A stretch of 64,000 nucleotides of DNA from UBA1181 sp045639525 (GCA_045639525.1 JAZUDI010000037.1:115526-179525), one strand, 5' to 3'; positions 16,066-25,772 are shown, numbered from the stretch's first letter. Translations and numbers: made by a program. The notes: generated from the letters alone by a model not told the origin.

Positions 16066-16557
16066 ATGAAAAGTAAGTTTATATGGATGGCGACATGTTT
16101 GTCCGCCCTGTTTGTCTCGTGTGAACACGTTGTGCTGTATGACGATGGTTTCGATGAGGCTGTGATGGTTGCTCCCAGCAGCATGAAGCTGGTAAAGTCG
16201 GAGGTGTTGCGGTATGAATTGCCTGAGTCAAATTTCCTCTGGGAAAATGAACTCGCCAGTGTCTCGCCAAGTGAATCGAAGTGGTATGTCGAATGGTACG
16301 CGACTTGCACGCCGTTCCGTGCGGAGGAGTTTAGCCAGTATGATGATTGGACGTGGCGTGCGTCAGAACGTGTCGGAGATACTTTGAACGTCTATTTGAT
16401 CACCCATTATGCTATGCTGTCTTATGAATATTACACATCGGGAAATGAGTTGATCCTTACGGCGAAGGAACGAAAATTGGGGGATGGACCTGAGTTATGT
16501 GTGGTGACATATACTGCCCGAAAGTTGCAGTTCGTTCCGGTGAAAAAAAGACGATAA
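16066..16557 (+). CDS. Lipoprotein, tandem paralogue 2
   Basis: 163 aa, same signal peptide and lipobox as the preceding gene. The N-terminal third and the TPFRAEEFSQYDDWTWR block are identical or nearly so, while the segments after NFLWENELAS and after YLIT differ. Uneven divergence between fresh duplicates suggests either selection on exposed loops or gene conversion of the conserved blocks. No family recognised. Confidence 0.75.
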   Translation: MKSKFIWMATCLSALFVSCEHVVLYDDGFDEAVMVAPSSMKLVKSEVLRYELPESNFLWENELASVSPSESKWYVEWYATCTPFRAEEFSQYDDWTWRASERVGDTLNVYLITHYAMLSYEYYTSGNELILTAKERKLGDGPELCVVTYTARKLQFVPVKKRR

Positions 16558-16583
16558 GTGTGTAATTTAATCAAGATTTAGTT

Positions 16584-17360
16584 ATGAAAAGAAATGTTAT
16601 ATATAGCCTTTTGACAATCGTGGTGTGTGTCGTTGCCTTCTCTTGCTCGAAGGAGGATTTGGATGTGTCGCTCTCTCCGGGAAATCGTTTTTATCAGCGA
16701 GATACGGCATTCTATCGAGAGTCTTTCCATTTTTATCGAGGTTGTGATGAGAAGTCAGAGTCCTTTGGGGATGTCAATGGTGTGGAATATGTGGATTTAG
16801 GGCTGCCCAGCGGAATTTTGTGGGCCAAGACTAATTTGGAAGCCTCTTCGGCGGAGCAGGATGGTGGCTTTTATGCGTGGGGCGAACTGGATGTCAAGGA
16901 ACGCTATACTTCGGAATATTATAAGTGGATTCTGAATGACAATGGAAATCTTGTTTTGACAAAGTACATGACCGGTTATCCCTCTATGTGTCCCGATGGA
17001 TTATTTTCCTTGGAGATGGAGGACGATGCCGCACGTCAGAAGTTGGGTGGCTCTTGGCGAATCCCGATGGTTTGTGACTGGACAGAACTGTTGGACCATT
17101 GCACTTCGGAATGGTGCGAGTATCAGGGGACTTGGGGATACAAGCTTTCTGCTGCGAATGGCGAATGGATTTTCTTGCCGGCTACGGGTATGTGCAAGGG
17201 AACGCCTGCTTATAAAGGAGAGTATGGTTGTTATTGGTCTACTGCGGTGGAGGACATGGAGGCGGCGGCGTTTGTATTCTCCTCTTCCGACCTATATATG
17301 GCTCAAGTTGATCGGTCTCACGGTGCCTCTATCCGTGCGGTTTGCCCGGTGAAGAGATGA
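16584..17360 (+). CDS. Fib_succ_major domain lipoprotein
   Basis: 258 aa. Lipobox AFSC near residue 21. The domain has EYVDLGLPSGILWAKTN, a central FYAWGELD and GGSWRIP, and ends GCYWSTAVED...SIRAVCPVK, the Fibrobacter succinogenes major paralogous domain common in Bacteroidales lipoproteins, related in fold to C-type-lectin/FGE-like domains. Unlike the gene at 30485 its 3' end shows no NNC codon bias. It follows the duplicated lipoproteins by 26 bases and is probably co-transcribed. Confidence 0.8.
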   Translation: MKRNVIYSLLTIVVCVVAFSCSKEDLDVSLSPGNRFYQRDTAFYRESFHFYRGCDEKSESFGDVNGVEYVDLGLPSGILWAKTNLEASSAEQDGGFYAWGELDVKERYTSEYYKWILNDNGNLVLTKYMTGYPSMCPDGLFSLEMEDDAARQKLGGSWRIPMVCDWTELLDHCTSEWCEYQGTWGYKLSAANGEWIFLPATGMCKGTPAYKGEYGCYWSTAVEDMEAAAFVFSSSDLYMAQVDRSHGASIRAVCPVKR

Positions 17361-17439
17361 TTTTTTCGTGGGGTGTTTCTCCCATTCCCTTTTTTTCGTA
17401 ATTTTACGCACTTGAATTTAGTACGTGAATCCATTTGTT

Positions 17440-18285
17440 ATGGCACCTTGGAGAGAAAAAGTTAGGGAGATATGTACCAGTAGATGGTTTGAACTTGCCA
17501 TCACGGCAGTGATTGTGGTCAACTCTATTCTGATAGGCGTTGAGACTTATATGCAGCATCCTGTCATTACCGCAGTGCAGGATTTTATTTTGTTTATATT
17601 CACGGTGGAGATCATCCTTCGCCTCATTGCCGCACCCAACCTTCGGACCTTTTTCCGAAGTGGATGGAATATCTTTGACTTCACTTTGGTGGTGATTACC
17701 TATATTCCGGAACGTTTCATTCCAAACGCATCCGCGATGATCGCCATCCGTATCTTGAGGGTGTTCCGTGTGCTCCGTCTCTTGCGCGCCTCCAAGGAGA
17801 TCAAGTTGATTGTGACCGTCCTTTTGAAGTCTATGACGGCGATGTTCTACAATATGCTGCTCTTCCTGGTCTTCATATACCTATTCGCCATTATTGGCGT
17901 TGGCTTGTTCAAATTGCCCGATCCGGCCACGTTGAGCGGAGAGGCGTTGGCGAACTATGAGTCTTTTATGCAGGTGGCTCCGAATAACCCGAACAACTCC
18001 GGGGATCCCTATGGCACATTGGGGGAGGCGATGTTTACCCTTTTCCGTGTGATGACGGGAGAGGATTGGACCGATTTGCGCTACAACCTGGTGACGGCCA
18101 GCGATTATGGGTTGGTCCATGCCTCATCTGTCGTGATCACTATGTTCCATGTCGTTTGGTTCATCATAGCGGCCTTCCTGCTCTTGAACTTGGTGACGGG
18201 CGCGATCTTGAATAATTATCAGATCGAGAAGGATAAGCAAGATAAGTTGGAGCGTTGCGGAGAGATGGAGATTCCGGAGAAGTGA
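17440..18285 (+). CDS. Voltage-gated cation channel (single-domain, six TM)
   Basis: 281 aa from ATG 17440 (GTG at 17425 would add five residues). S1-S3 lie within ~18-92. S4 carries arginines every third residue (R104, R107, R110, R113, R116) in IRILRVFRVLRLLR, a voltage sensor. After S5 comes a long loop and the pore FRVMTGEDWTDL (T206-W210), then S6 (WFIIAAFLLLNLVTGAILNNY) and a short helical tail. It would form homotetramers. The TGEDW filter differs from the TLESW of well-studied bacterial sodium channels, so ion selectivity is open. Confidence 0.9.
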   Translation: MAPWREKVREICTSRWFELAITAVIVVNSILIGVETYMQHPVITAVQDFILFIFTVEIILRLIAAPNLRTFFRSGWNIFDFTLVVITYIPERFIPNASAMIAIRILRVFRVLRLLRASKEIKLIVTVLLKSMTAMFYNMLLFLVFIYLFAIIGVGLFKLPDPATLSGEALANYESFMQVAPNNPNNSGDPYGTLGEAMFTLFRVMTGEDWTDLRYNLVTASDYGLVHASSVVITMFHVVWFIIAAFLLLNLVTGAILNNYQIEKDKQDKLERCGEMEIPEK

Positions 18286-18348
18286 TTGCTCTTAGCTGTC
18301 TTCTTGTTGTTAATAATTTGAAAAACAATAACTTATTATCTAGTTGTG

Positions 18349-20298
18349 ATGAGAAAAAATATCGTTGTGGCATTTCTTGCCGCTCTGCTTTCATGTGGTT
18401 TTCAGGCTGTTGGCCGAGATGAAATTCCTTTGAGTATGGGACTTCGTGTCGCTACTCTTCGTTATGCGGAGGTGGGAGTGCCTTTGTCTGCCGATGGAAA
18501 TGGTTGTATGCCTGTCTTCGCAGGTGGCAAATTGGGCTTTGTCGATTTGCAAGGCAAGGAGATAATGGCTCCGACCTATAACAAGGATCGGGAGGCGTTG
18601 GACTATTTCTTCTCGAATCACCGTATGCGTGTCTTGAAGGAGGGGAAGTTCGGTTTTATTGATACCCAATTGAGGGAGGTGATCCCTTGCCAATATGAGG
18701 CGGCTGGCGATTTCGTAAATGGATGCGCCAAAGTTAAGGAGTCTGGTCGTTGGGGCTTTGTGAATCCGGATGGCTCGAAGGTGTGCCCTGCCATCTACAA
18801 ACGGGTGGTTGATTTCTCCCATGGATTGGCCGCGGTTGTGGGAGAGAATGACTCTTTGGGTTTTATAAATAAAAAGGGAGAACTCGTGATTCCTTGCAGG
18901 TTCGAAAATAGGGAAGACCCTAAATTTGAGGGCTATCCAAGTAGTTGTTCCGTCTATTTGGATGGACGTCGTCTCTTGATCAATGAACAGGGAGAGGATA
19001 TGTCAGATACGGATGTCTCCGTTTTAATGGCAGAAAAATATGATAGTTCCCCTTATTGGATGGAGATGTCGGAACGGATCAATCAACGTGTCTCTTATGA
19101 GTTGGCCGCCACGCCCTACGACGAAATCTCCTATCTTGCGAGAAATTACTTGATGGTGATGAAGAAAAAGGATGTGAAGCGATATGGTGTGCTTCTGTAC
19201 AATGTCACCAATTCGCAGGAGGTGATTCCTTGTGAGTTCGACAATGTCTCCGGCCCTTATTGCGGCGGCCCGGTTGATTACTTCGTCGTGGAGAAGAGCG
19301 GCAAGTATGGCGCCTACACCATTGACGGAAAGGAGTTGTTGTCTTGCGTTTATCAAATGATCGGACATGAGGGTCTGAAATATATTTTGGTGGAGCGGGA
19401 TGACCTCTTCGGATTTGTGGATGGCACCGGTAAAGAGGTGGTCCCTTGCCAATTCAGCGACGCCCGCCCTTTCAATGCGGCCATGACCGCTGTGGAGGTA
19501 TCGAAGAAGGATAAGAAAGTGTGGAACTTTATTGATAAGACAGGTAAGGTGGTCTTCACGCCGGAATTTGATGATGTGATGACCTTCCAAAATGGTGTCT
19601 GCCCCGTAAAACGAAAAGGTGCTTGGGGATTCATCAACGAAACGGGTAAGATTATCATTCCTTTCAAATACGAATACTCCTTCTCTGATGATAACGAACG
19701 ATGGTCCTATGCCAAATCCAAGGTGGGAGATCCTATCCCAGTCTCTAAGGAGGGAAAGTTCGGATTTGTTGACTTGTCGGGCAAGACCGTCATCAAGTTT
19801 GTCTTCGACGACGCCTCCGCTTTCAGCAGTGTGACACGTCAGGCCAAGGTACAGATGCAAGGTAAAAACCTCTATATAGACGGAAAGGGTAACCTTGTGG
19901 AGCAAATCACAGAGGAGGAGGTGAGAAGAGAGGCTGTCCATCGGGAGATCCAAGTGGAGAAGGTGGATGGTAAGTATGCTGTCTACAAGGATGGCGTTCC
20001 CTTCGCTACTTATTTGGACGAGGTGAAACCCTTTGCGCGGAAGAGTGATCGTTATACGCCGGTGAAGATTGTGAACAAGTGGGGCTTGATGAATGGGAAT
20101 GGCGAGATCGTTGTGCCGTGCATCTATGATGCGATTGATGTGAAGGGACCTGTCATCATTGTCCGTGTCCTTTCCAAGAAGGGACTCGTCGATCGACAAG
20201 GTAACTCCGTGCTCTCCACAGATGAGAAGAAGCAAAAGGTGGAGTGGCTCCCTCTTGTAAATGTAATCCCAAAGATAGAGCTTCGCGGAGATGAATGA
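18349..20298 (+). CDS. Secreted WG-repeat (KWG) protein
   Basis: 649 aa from ATG 18349 (GTG immediately before). Signal peptide FLAALLSCGFQAVGR; the Cys is not in a convincing lipobox. The remainder consists of about ten or more WG/beta-hairpin repeats of the form GKFGFID..G..VIPC.Y or GRWGFVNPDGSKV, GAWGFINETGKIIIPFKYE, giving a long repeat structure. WG-repeat proteins are common secreted proteins with undefined binding roles. Confidence 0.88.
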   Translation: MRKNIVVAFLAALLSCGFQAVGRDEIPLSMGLRVATLRYAEVGVPLSADGNGCMPVFAGGKLGFVDLQGKEIMAPTYNKDREALDYFFSNHRMRVLKEGKFGFIDTQLREVIPCQYEAAGDFVNGCAKVKESGRWGFVNPDGSKVCPAIYKRVVDFSHGLAAVVGENDSLGFINKKGELVIPCRFENREDPKFEGYPSSCSVYLDGRRLLINEQGEDMSDTDVSVLMAEKYDSSPYWMEMSERINQRVSYELAATPYDEISYLARNYLMVMKKKDVKRYGVLLYNVTNSQEVIPCEFDNVSGPYCGGPVDYFVVEKSGKYGAYTIDGKELLSCVYQMIGHEGLKYILVERDDLFGFVDGTGKEVVPCQFSDARPFNAAMTAVEVSKKDKKVWNFIDKTGKVVFTPEFDDVMTFQNGVCPVKRKGAWGFINETGKIIIPFKYEYSFSDDNERWSYAKSKVGDPIPVSKEGKFGFVDLSGKTVIKFVFDDASAFSSVTRQAKVQMQGKNLYIDGKGNLVEQITEEEVRREAVHREIQVEKVDGKYAVYKDGVPFATYLDEVKPFARKSDRYTPVKIVNKWGLMNGNGEIVVPCIYDAIDVKGPVIIVRVLSKKGLVDRQGNSVLSTDEKKQKVEWLPLVNVIPKIELRGDE

Positions 20299-20316
20299 TG
20301 GGATTAAGATGAACAT

Positions 20317-20409
20317 GATTTTATTTGTCTTGCTAAAAGTGTAGCTTTGTCGCGTTTTTATCTTGATAAAAGTATAGTTCTATCGCGTTTTTATCTTGAT
20401 AAAAGTGTT
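20317..20409 (+). repeat. Three 33-bp iterons with palindromic cores
   Basis: Two near-identical units start with TCGCGTTTTTATCTTG at 20350 and 20383, and a degenerate unit precedes them in phase (AAAAGT at 20335, 20368 and, 33 later, 20401). Each good unit contains TTTTATC-TT-GATAAAA, a perfect inverted repeat. The array ends ~20 bases before the -7-like TATTTTTGC at 20428-20436 of the ATPase gene, so it looks like an operator array. Confidence 0.7.
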
Positions 20410-20450
20410 TTGACGGGAATATTTGACTATTTTTGCAAAAATTTGGATCT

Positions 20451-21734
20451 ATGCAGAGAGAATGTTTTAAACAGCTCATAGAGTGGAAAAATAGTCCACG
20501 TAGAAAACCTTTGATTATAGAAGGAGCTCGCCAAGTTGGAAAAACATGGTTGGTGAAGGAATTCGGCAAAAATCATTACCAAGACTGCGTCTACATTAAT
20601 TTCGAGCAAGAAAAAAAATTACAGAATCTATTTGAGCAAGATCTAAATCCGGAAAGGATTGTCGAGGCTTTGCAATTATATGCCAGTAAGTCTATAACTC
20701 CTGGCGAAACGCTCATTTTCTTTGATGAAATACAAGCAGCGCCTTCAGGAATAACATCGTTGAAATATTTTTATGAAGTTGCGCCTGGGTACCATGTCAT
20801 TGCGGCAGGTTCACTTCTGGGCATGAGTGTGCATACGGGAGAATCCTTTCCTGTCGGTAAGGTGAATTTCCTCCAAATGCATCCAATGTCTTTTGTGGAA
20901 TTTTTAATTGCGATAGGCAAAGAACAATTGGCCAATGCTCTTGTGTCCCAAAGATGGGATATTCTCCAACCTTTCCACGAGGAACTGTGTAAGACACTAA
21001 AGCAATATCTTGTGGTAGGGGGAATGCCGGAGGCCGTAAATGAGTTTGTTGAAAGAAAGGATTTTAAGATTGTTCAGGAAATTCAGCGTGAGATACTAGA
21101 TTCTTATGAACGTGATTTTTCCAAACATGCTCCTATAAACGAACTCCCTAGAATACGACAAGTTTGGGAATCAATTCCTCTTCAATTGGCCAAGGAGAAT
21201 AAGAAATTCATCTACGGTTTATTGAGGGAAGGCGCTCGAGCGAAGGATTACGAACTCGCTATCAATTGGATTTGTGATGCGGGTTTGCTTTTGAAAAACA
21301 ATCGTATAGTTAAGCCTGAATTGCCGTTGAACCATTATGTAGAACCGGATATATTTAAGTTATATCTTGTTGATGTGGGGTTGCTATCCGCATTAAGTAA
21401 TCTGCGTCCGGAAATAGTCCTTGATGGGAATCGTATCTTTACTGAATTTAAAGGCGCTCTGACAGAGCAATTCGTACATCAACAACTAATTCAAAATAAG
21501 TACGAAGGTGTCTATTATTGGACAAACGACCGAAGTACGGCTGAGGTTGATTTTGTCATTCAAAAGGCCGGAGAAATCGTCCCTATTGAAGTGAAAGCGG
21601 AGACGAATGTCCATGCGAAAAGTTTCAAACTATTTTGCGAAAAATTCACTCCTTCAACTGCGGTCAGAACATCGATGTTGCCCTATAAAGAAGAGAATTG
21701 GATGACGAATGTCCCTTTATATGGAATCATGTAA
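20451..21734 (+). CDS. AAA (AAA_14) ATPase with DUF4143 nuclease-like domain
   Basis: 427 aa from the ATG of MQRECFKQLIEW. Walker A GARQVGKT near residue 25 and Walker B LIFFDEIQA near 90 define the AAA_14 ATPase. The C-terminal DUF4143 region contains AEVDFVIQKAG and IVPIEVKAE, an E/D...E-x-K arrangement like the PD-(D/E)xK fold. These proteins are abundant in Bacteroidota, often horizontally mobile, with unproven function. The iterons upstream suggest tight, possibly autogenous control. The priA start lies 44 bases after its stop. Confidence 0.9.
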   Translation: MQRECFKQLIEWKNSPRRKPLIIEGARQVGKTWLVKEFGKNHYQDCVYINFEQEKKLQNLFEQDLNPERIVEALQLYASKSITPGETLIFFDEIQAAPSGITSLKYFYEVAPGYHVIAAGSLLGMSVHTGESFPVGKVNFLQMHPMSFVEFLIAIGKEQLANALVSQRWDILQPFHEELCKTLKQYLVVGGMPEAVNEFVERKDFKIVQEIQREILDSYERDFSKHAPINELPRIRQVWESIPLQLAKENKKFIYGLLREGARAKDYELAINWICDAGLLLKNNRIVKPELPLNHYVEPDIFKLYLVDVGLLSALSNLRPEIVLDGNRIFTEFKGALTEQFVHQQLIQNKYEGVYYWTNDRSTAEVDFVIQKAGEIVPIEVKAETNVHAKSFKLFCEKFTPSTAVRTSMLPYKEENWMTNVPLYGIM

Positions 21735-21778
21735 AGGATAAAACTAATTGTGTTGAACGAAACGAAAAAAATAAACAG

Positions 21779-24235
21779 ATGACCACCTATATCGAGACCA
21801 TATTGCCCCTCCCTTTGGGAAGCACTTTCACCTACATCTTGCCGGAAGAGATGGCGGGGGAGGTGAAGGTCGGTATGCGTGTCATCGTGCCTTTCGGCCG
21901 ATCAAAATTCTATACGGCCCTTGTCTATGGCATCCGTTTCACGCCGCCTGAGAACGTGGAGTTGAAGGAGGTGATCGGTGTGCTTGACACCGAACCTATT
22001 GTCCGTCCGCAGCAGATCAAGTTTTGGGAGTGGATCGCCTCCTACTATCAGTGTACTTTAGGTGAGGTATTCAAAGCGGCGGTGCCCTCTGGCTTGAAGT
22101 TGGAGAGCGAAACCACCATCTCATTGGTGGAGGAGTTTGAAGCGGAGGCCCCCTTGAAGGAGCGTGAACAGCTCTTGCTGGATGTTTTAAAGGAGAAGGA
22201 TCTCACGGTCAACGAGTTGAATAAGTTGGTGGGGATGAAGAATGTCCTCCCTTTGGTGAAGCGGATGATGGAGATGGGAGCCGTCTCTGTCAGTGAAGAG
22301 TTGAAATCCAAATACAAACCGAAGCAGGAAACCTATGTGCGGCTCGCCGCGGAATATACCGATGAGGCGAAACTCTCCGCCCTTTTCGATGCGTTGGGCA
22401 AGGCGAAGAAGCAGGTGGAACTGCTGATGATCTATATGCAACTCTCATCTTTCCTCCAACCGCAACATCGCAAGGAGGTCTCGAAAAAGGAGCTGTTGGA
22501 GAAGAATGCCTCTCCCGCCGCCTTGAACGCGATGGCGGAGAAGGGGATTATGGAGATCTACAAGAAGGATGTCGATCGTTTGGACGACTCCCTCTATACG
22601 GAAGGGGCTACCCATGCGCTCTCCCTTGTGCAGCAAACGGCTTACGAAGAGATACGAGCCTCATTTGACGAAAAGAGTGTCGTGTTGTTGCATGGTGTCA
22701 CATCCAGCGGCAAGACGGAGATCTATATTCACCTGATCGAAGAGGCGCTCAAAAGGGAACGTCAGGTACTCTTCCTCCTCCCTGAAATCGCTTTGACTAC
22801 CCAAATCACCAATCGTCTGCGCCGAGTATTCGGCTCGAAATTGGGCGTCTATCACTCCAAATTCACCGATGCGGAGCGGGTGGAAATCTGGAATAATCTA
22901 TTGCATGACAAGGGGTACAAGGTGATTTTAGGTGTCCGTTCCTCTGTCTTTTTGCCTTTCAAGAACTTAGGTCTTGTAGTGGTGGATGAGGAGCACGAAA
23001 CCACCTATAAGCAATTTGATCCAGCCCCTCGTTACCATGCCCGCAATGCGGCGATCATTTTGGCGAATATGTCGCAGGCGAAAGTCTTGTTGGGTTCGGC
23101 CACCCCTTCGTTGGAGAGCTATGAGGCGGCACGGTCGGGGAAGTTTGGCTTGGTGGAGTTGATGCAGCGGCACGAGGGCATCCAACTGCCCGATGTGATG
23201 GTGGCCGATGTCAAGGAGGCACGCCGTACCAAGAGTATGATCCGTGACCTTTTTACCCCGCTTTTGGTGGAACAGATGCGTAAGGCTTTGGAGCGGAAGG
23301 AACAGATCATCCTCTTCCAAAACCGTCGTGGTTTCGCCCCCTTTATGATGTGCCGTACCTGCGGTTGCGTTCCCCGTTGCCAGAATTGCGATATTAGTTT
23401 GACCCTCCATAAAAGTACTCATCAGTTGGTTTGCCACTACTGTGGCTACACGATGAATATACCTACCCTTTGTCCCGCTTGCGAGACCCCGGAATTGGAA
23501 CCCCGCGGCTTCGGAACGGAGAAGATCGAGGAGGAGGTGGCGGAACTCTTCCCTGGTGTGCGTGTGGCGCGCCTTGATTTGGATGTCGCTCGCTCCCGAA
23601 AGAGTTATGAGAAGATTTTGAAGGATTTTGAGGAGGGTGCTATCGATATCTTGGTGGGAACCCAGATCATTTCGAAGGGCTTGGATTTCGAACGGGTGCG
23701 GGTTGTGGGTATCCTCGATGCGGATTCCCTCTTGAATTATCCTGACTTCCGCGCCATGGAACGGTCCTATCAGATGATGGCGCAGGTAAGCGGCCGTGCG
23801 GGCAGAAAGAACAACAGGGGCATTGTGGTGATCCAGACCTCTGAGCCGGACCATCCTGTGATCAAACAGGTGCGAAACAATGATTTCACCAAGATGTTCA
23901 ACGTTCAGATGAATGAGCGTTATCAATTTAGATATCCACCTTATAGCAGACTGATCTATGTCTATATCAAGGGAAAGGATTTCACTGCGGTGAACGGTGC
24001 GGCCAACTACCTGGCGGCGCTGATGCGGCAATCGTTTGGAGAGCGTGTCTTTGGACCGGACAAACCGTTGGTGGCTCGTATCCAAAACCTCTTTATTCTG
24101 AAGATTATGTTGAAGGTGGAGGTGGGTGCGTCTTTGGATAAGGCGAAGTCGATGTTGCGTGAATTGACCAATATGACCTTGGCGGAGCAAGCCTTTAAGT
24201 CTGTCTATGTGCAGGTAGATGTGGATCCGATGTAA
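21779..24235 (+). CDS. priA: Primosomal protein N' (PriA helicase)
   Basis: 818 aa from the ATG of MTTYIETILPLPLG; the frame extends further upstream into the previous gene but homology begins here. It restarts stalled replication forks. Walker A HGVTSSGKTEIY and DEEH Walker B lie in the first helicase lobe. Zinc-binding cysteines occur as CRTCGCVPRCQNC and CHYCGY...CPAC. The second lobe has ILVGTQIISKGLDF and VSGRAGR. N-terminal 3'BD region present; length is within the Bacteroidota range. Confidence 0.97.
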   Translation: MTTYIETILPLPLGSTFTYILPEEMAGEVKVGMRVIVPFGRSKFYTALVYGIRFTPPENVELKEVIGVLDTEPIVRPQQIKFWEWIASYYQCTLGEVFKAAVPSGLKLESETTISLVEEFEAEAPLKEREQLLLDVLKEKDLTVNELNKLVGMKNVLPLVKRMMEMGAVSVSEELKSKYKPKQETYVRLAAEYTDEAKLSALFDALGKAKKQVELLMIYMQLSSFLQPQHRKEVSKKELLEKNASPAALNAMAEKGIMEIYKKDVDRLDDSLYTEGATHALSLVQQTAYEEIRASFDEKSVVLLHGVTSSGKTEIYIHLIEEALKRERQVLFLLPEIALTTQITNRLRRVFGSKLGVYHSKFTDAERVEIWNNLLHDKGYKVILGVRSSVFLPFKNLGLVVVDEEHETTYKQFDPAPRYHARNAAIILANMSQAKVLLGSATPSLESYEAARSGKFGLVELMQRHEGIQLPDVMVADVKEARRTKSMIRDLFTPLLVEQMRKALERKEQIILFQNRRGFAPFMMCRTCGCVPRCQNCDISLTLHKSTHQLVCHYCGYTMNIPTLCPACETPELEPRGFGTEKIEEEVAELFPGVRVARLDLDVARSRKSYEKILKDFEEGAIDILVGTQIISKGLDFERVRVVGILDADSLLNYPDFRAMERSYQMMAQVSGRAGRKNNRGIVVIQTSEPDHPVIKQVRNNDFTKMFNVQMNERYQFRYPPYSRLIYVYIKGKDFTAVNGAANYLAALMRQSFGERVFGPDKPLVARIQNLFILKIMLKVEVGASLDKAKSMLRELTNMTLAEQAFKSVYVQVDVDPM

Positions 24236-24311
24236 AGTGCGATGTGAAGAGAATGTTAAGCCCATTCCATATTTTTTGATTACCTTTGTGCAAAATTAGG
24301 ATTGATAAATC

Positions 24312-25760
24312 ATGAAGTTTGAAGAATTGAACCTCGAGCCGAGTTTGATGGATGGCTTGAATGTGATGAATTTCAGTGAGATGACTCCTGTGCAGGAGCA
24401 GGCTATCCCCGTTATCATGGATGGAAAGGATGTGATCGCCTGTGCGCAGACTGGTACGGGTAAGACGGCCGCCTTTTTGTTGCCGCTTTTGAATAAAATG
24501 TTGAAGGAGCCCCATCCCGATGATGCGGTGAACGCTATCATCATGTCACCTACCCGTGAGTTGGCTCAGCAAATCGACCAACAGTTGGAGGGATTCTCCT
24601 ACTTCTTGCCTGTCTCTTCCGTGGCTGTCTATGGTGGCAACGACGCCAGCGCTTGGGAACAACAGAAGCGCGCGATGCAGTTGGGTGCCGATTTTGTAGT
24701 GGCTACCCCAGGCCGTCTGCTCTCCCACATCGGTTTGGACAACGTGGATTTCTCCCGCGTGAGCTACTTCGTCTTGGACGAGGCGGATCGTATGTTGGAT
24801 ATGGGCTTCTATGATGATATCATCCAGATTGTAAAGAAATTACCGGCTGATAGGCAGACAATTATGTTCTCTGCTACCATGCCGCCTAAGATAAAGAAGT
24901 TGGCGGAGACGATTCTCCGTGATCCGGTGATGGTGAACATCGCCATCTCCAAACCAGCGGAGGGTGTGGCGCAAGGTGCCTACATCTGCTATGAAACCCA
25001 AAAGTTGGCCATTGTCCAATCGCTCTTCTCCAATAAGAAGGAGGAGAAGATCATTGTATTCTCCTCTTCCAAGCTGAAGGTGAAGGAGGTGACCCGCAGC
25101 TTGCGCCGTGTCGGACTCCGCGCCGTGGAGATCCACTCCGATTTGGAGCAGGCGGAGCGTGACCAGGCCTTGCTTGATTTCAAGAGTGGCAAGGTGAATA
25201 TCTTGGTGGCGACCGACATCATCTCCCGTGGCATCGATATCGAGAATGTGGATGTCGTGTTGAACTATGATGTGCCTCATGATGTGGAGGATTACATCCA
25301 CCGAATTGGCCGTACCGCCAGGGCGAATCGCCAGGGTGCGGGCATCACGTTCGTATCGGAGGCGGAACAAGATAAGTTTTCCCGTATCGAGAAATTCCTC
25401 CAAAAGGAGATCGAGAAATATCCTATGCCGGAGGGTGTAGGGGAGGGGCCAGCCTACGAGCCTCGAAAAGGAAGATCGAAGGGTGGCGCGCATCGAGGTT
25501 CATCCCGCAATGGAGGTGGACAGAACGGTGGCCAAAATAATGGACAGAATGGCGGTGGCCGCCGTAATCACCACGGACATGGCCAGCATCGCCCTAAGCA
25601 GGAGGGCCAAGAGGCTCCCAAACCGCAAAATGAGGCTGTCTCAGCCGAAAATGGTGCGCAACGTAAGGAGGGAACATCCCGTCCACGCAGACGTTGGCAT
25701 TCCAGAAAACCTAAAAATCCAGGCAATCATAATGGTGGGGCTCCTGCCAATAACCAATAA
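24312..25760 (+). CDS. DEAD-box ATP-dependent RNA helicase (RhlE-like)
   Basis: 482 aa. Q motif near the N-terminus, motif I AQTGTGKTAAF, Ia PTRELAQQ, II DEAD, III SAT, and VI HRIGRTAR, followed after ~residue 375 by a basic, Gly/Asn/Gln-rich low-complexity tail (NGGGQNGGQNNGQNGG) that probably binds RNA non-specifically. It remodels RNA or ribosome-assembly intermediates. -7-like TACCTTTGT is at 24281-24289. Confidence 0.95.
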   Translation: MKFEELNLEPSLMDGLNVMNFSEMTPVQEQAIPVIMDGKDVIACAQTGTGKTAAFLLPLLNKMLKEPHPDDAVNAIIMSPTRELAQQIDQQLEGFSYFLPVSSVAVYGGNDASAWEQQKRAMQLGADFVVATPGRLLSHIGLDNVDFSRVSYFVLDEADRMLDMGFYDDIIQIVKKLPADRQTIMFSATMPPKIKKLAETILRDPVMVNIAISKPAEGVAQGAYICYETQKLAIVQSLFSNKKEEKIIVFSSSKLKVKEVTRSLRRVGLRAVEIHSDLEQAERDQALLDFKSGKVNILVATDIISRGIDIENVDVVLNYDVPHDVEDYIHRIGRTARANRQGAGITFVSEAEQDKFSRIEKFLQKEIEKYPMPEGVGEGPAYEPRKGRSKGGAHRGSSRNGGGQNGGQNNGQNGGGRRNHHGHGQHRPKQEGQEAPKPQNEAVSAENGAQRKEGTSRPRRRWHSRKPKNPGNHNGGAPANNQ

Positions 25761-25772
25761 TATCATTTGACG

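Larger units (their letters stand above)
15536..16583 (+). repeat. Tandem duplication of a ~520-bp unit
   Basis: Unit 1 (15536-16065) and unit 2 (16066-16583) each contain the whole lipoprotein gene plus the spacer GTGTAATTTAATCAAG ending in ATTTAGTTATGAAAA. The second spacer runs into the start of the next gene at 16584, so the duplicated block ends at a shared MK- start region, an endpoint suited to homologous exchange. Confidence 0.85.

Noticed and set aside
16584..17360. Second possible DGR target (same fold type)
   Set aside because: The 3' codons show normal mixed third positions; no NNC run.
22967..24265. 432-codon minus-strand frame
   Set aside because: Antisense to priA; His/Leu/Arg-rich composition typical of a complementary-frame artefact.
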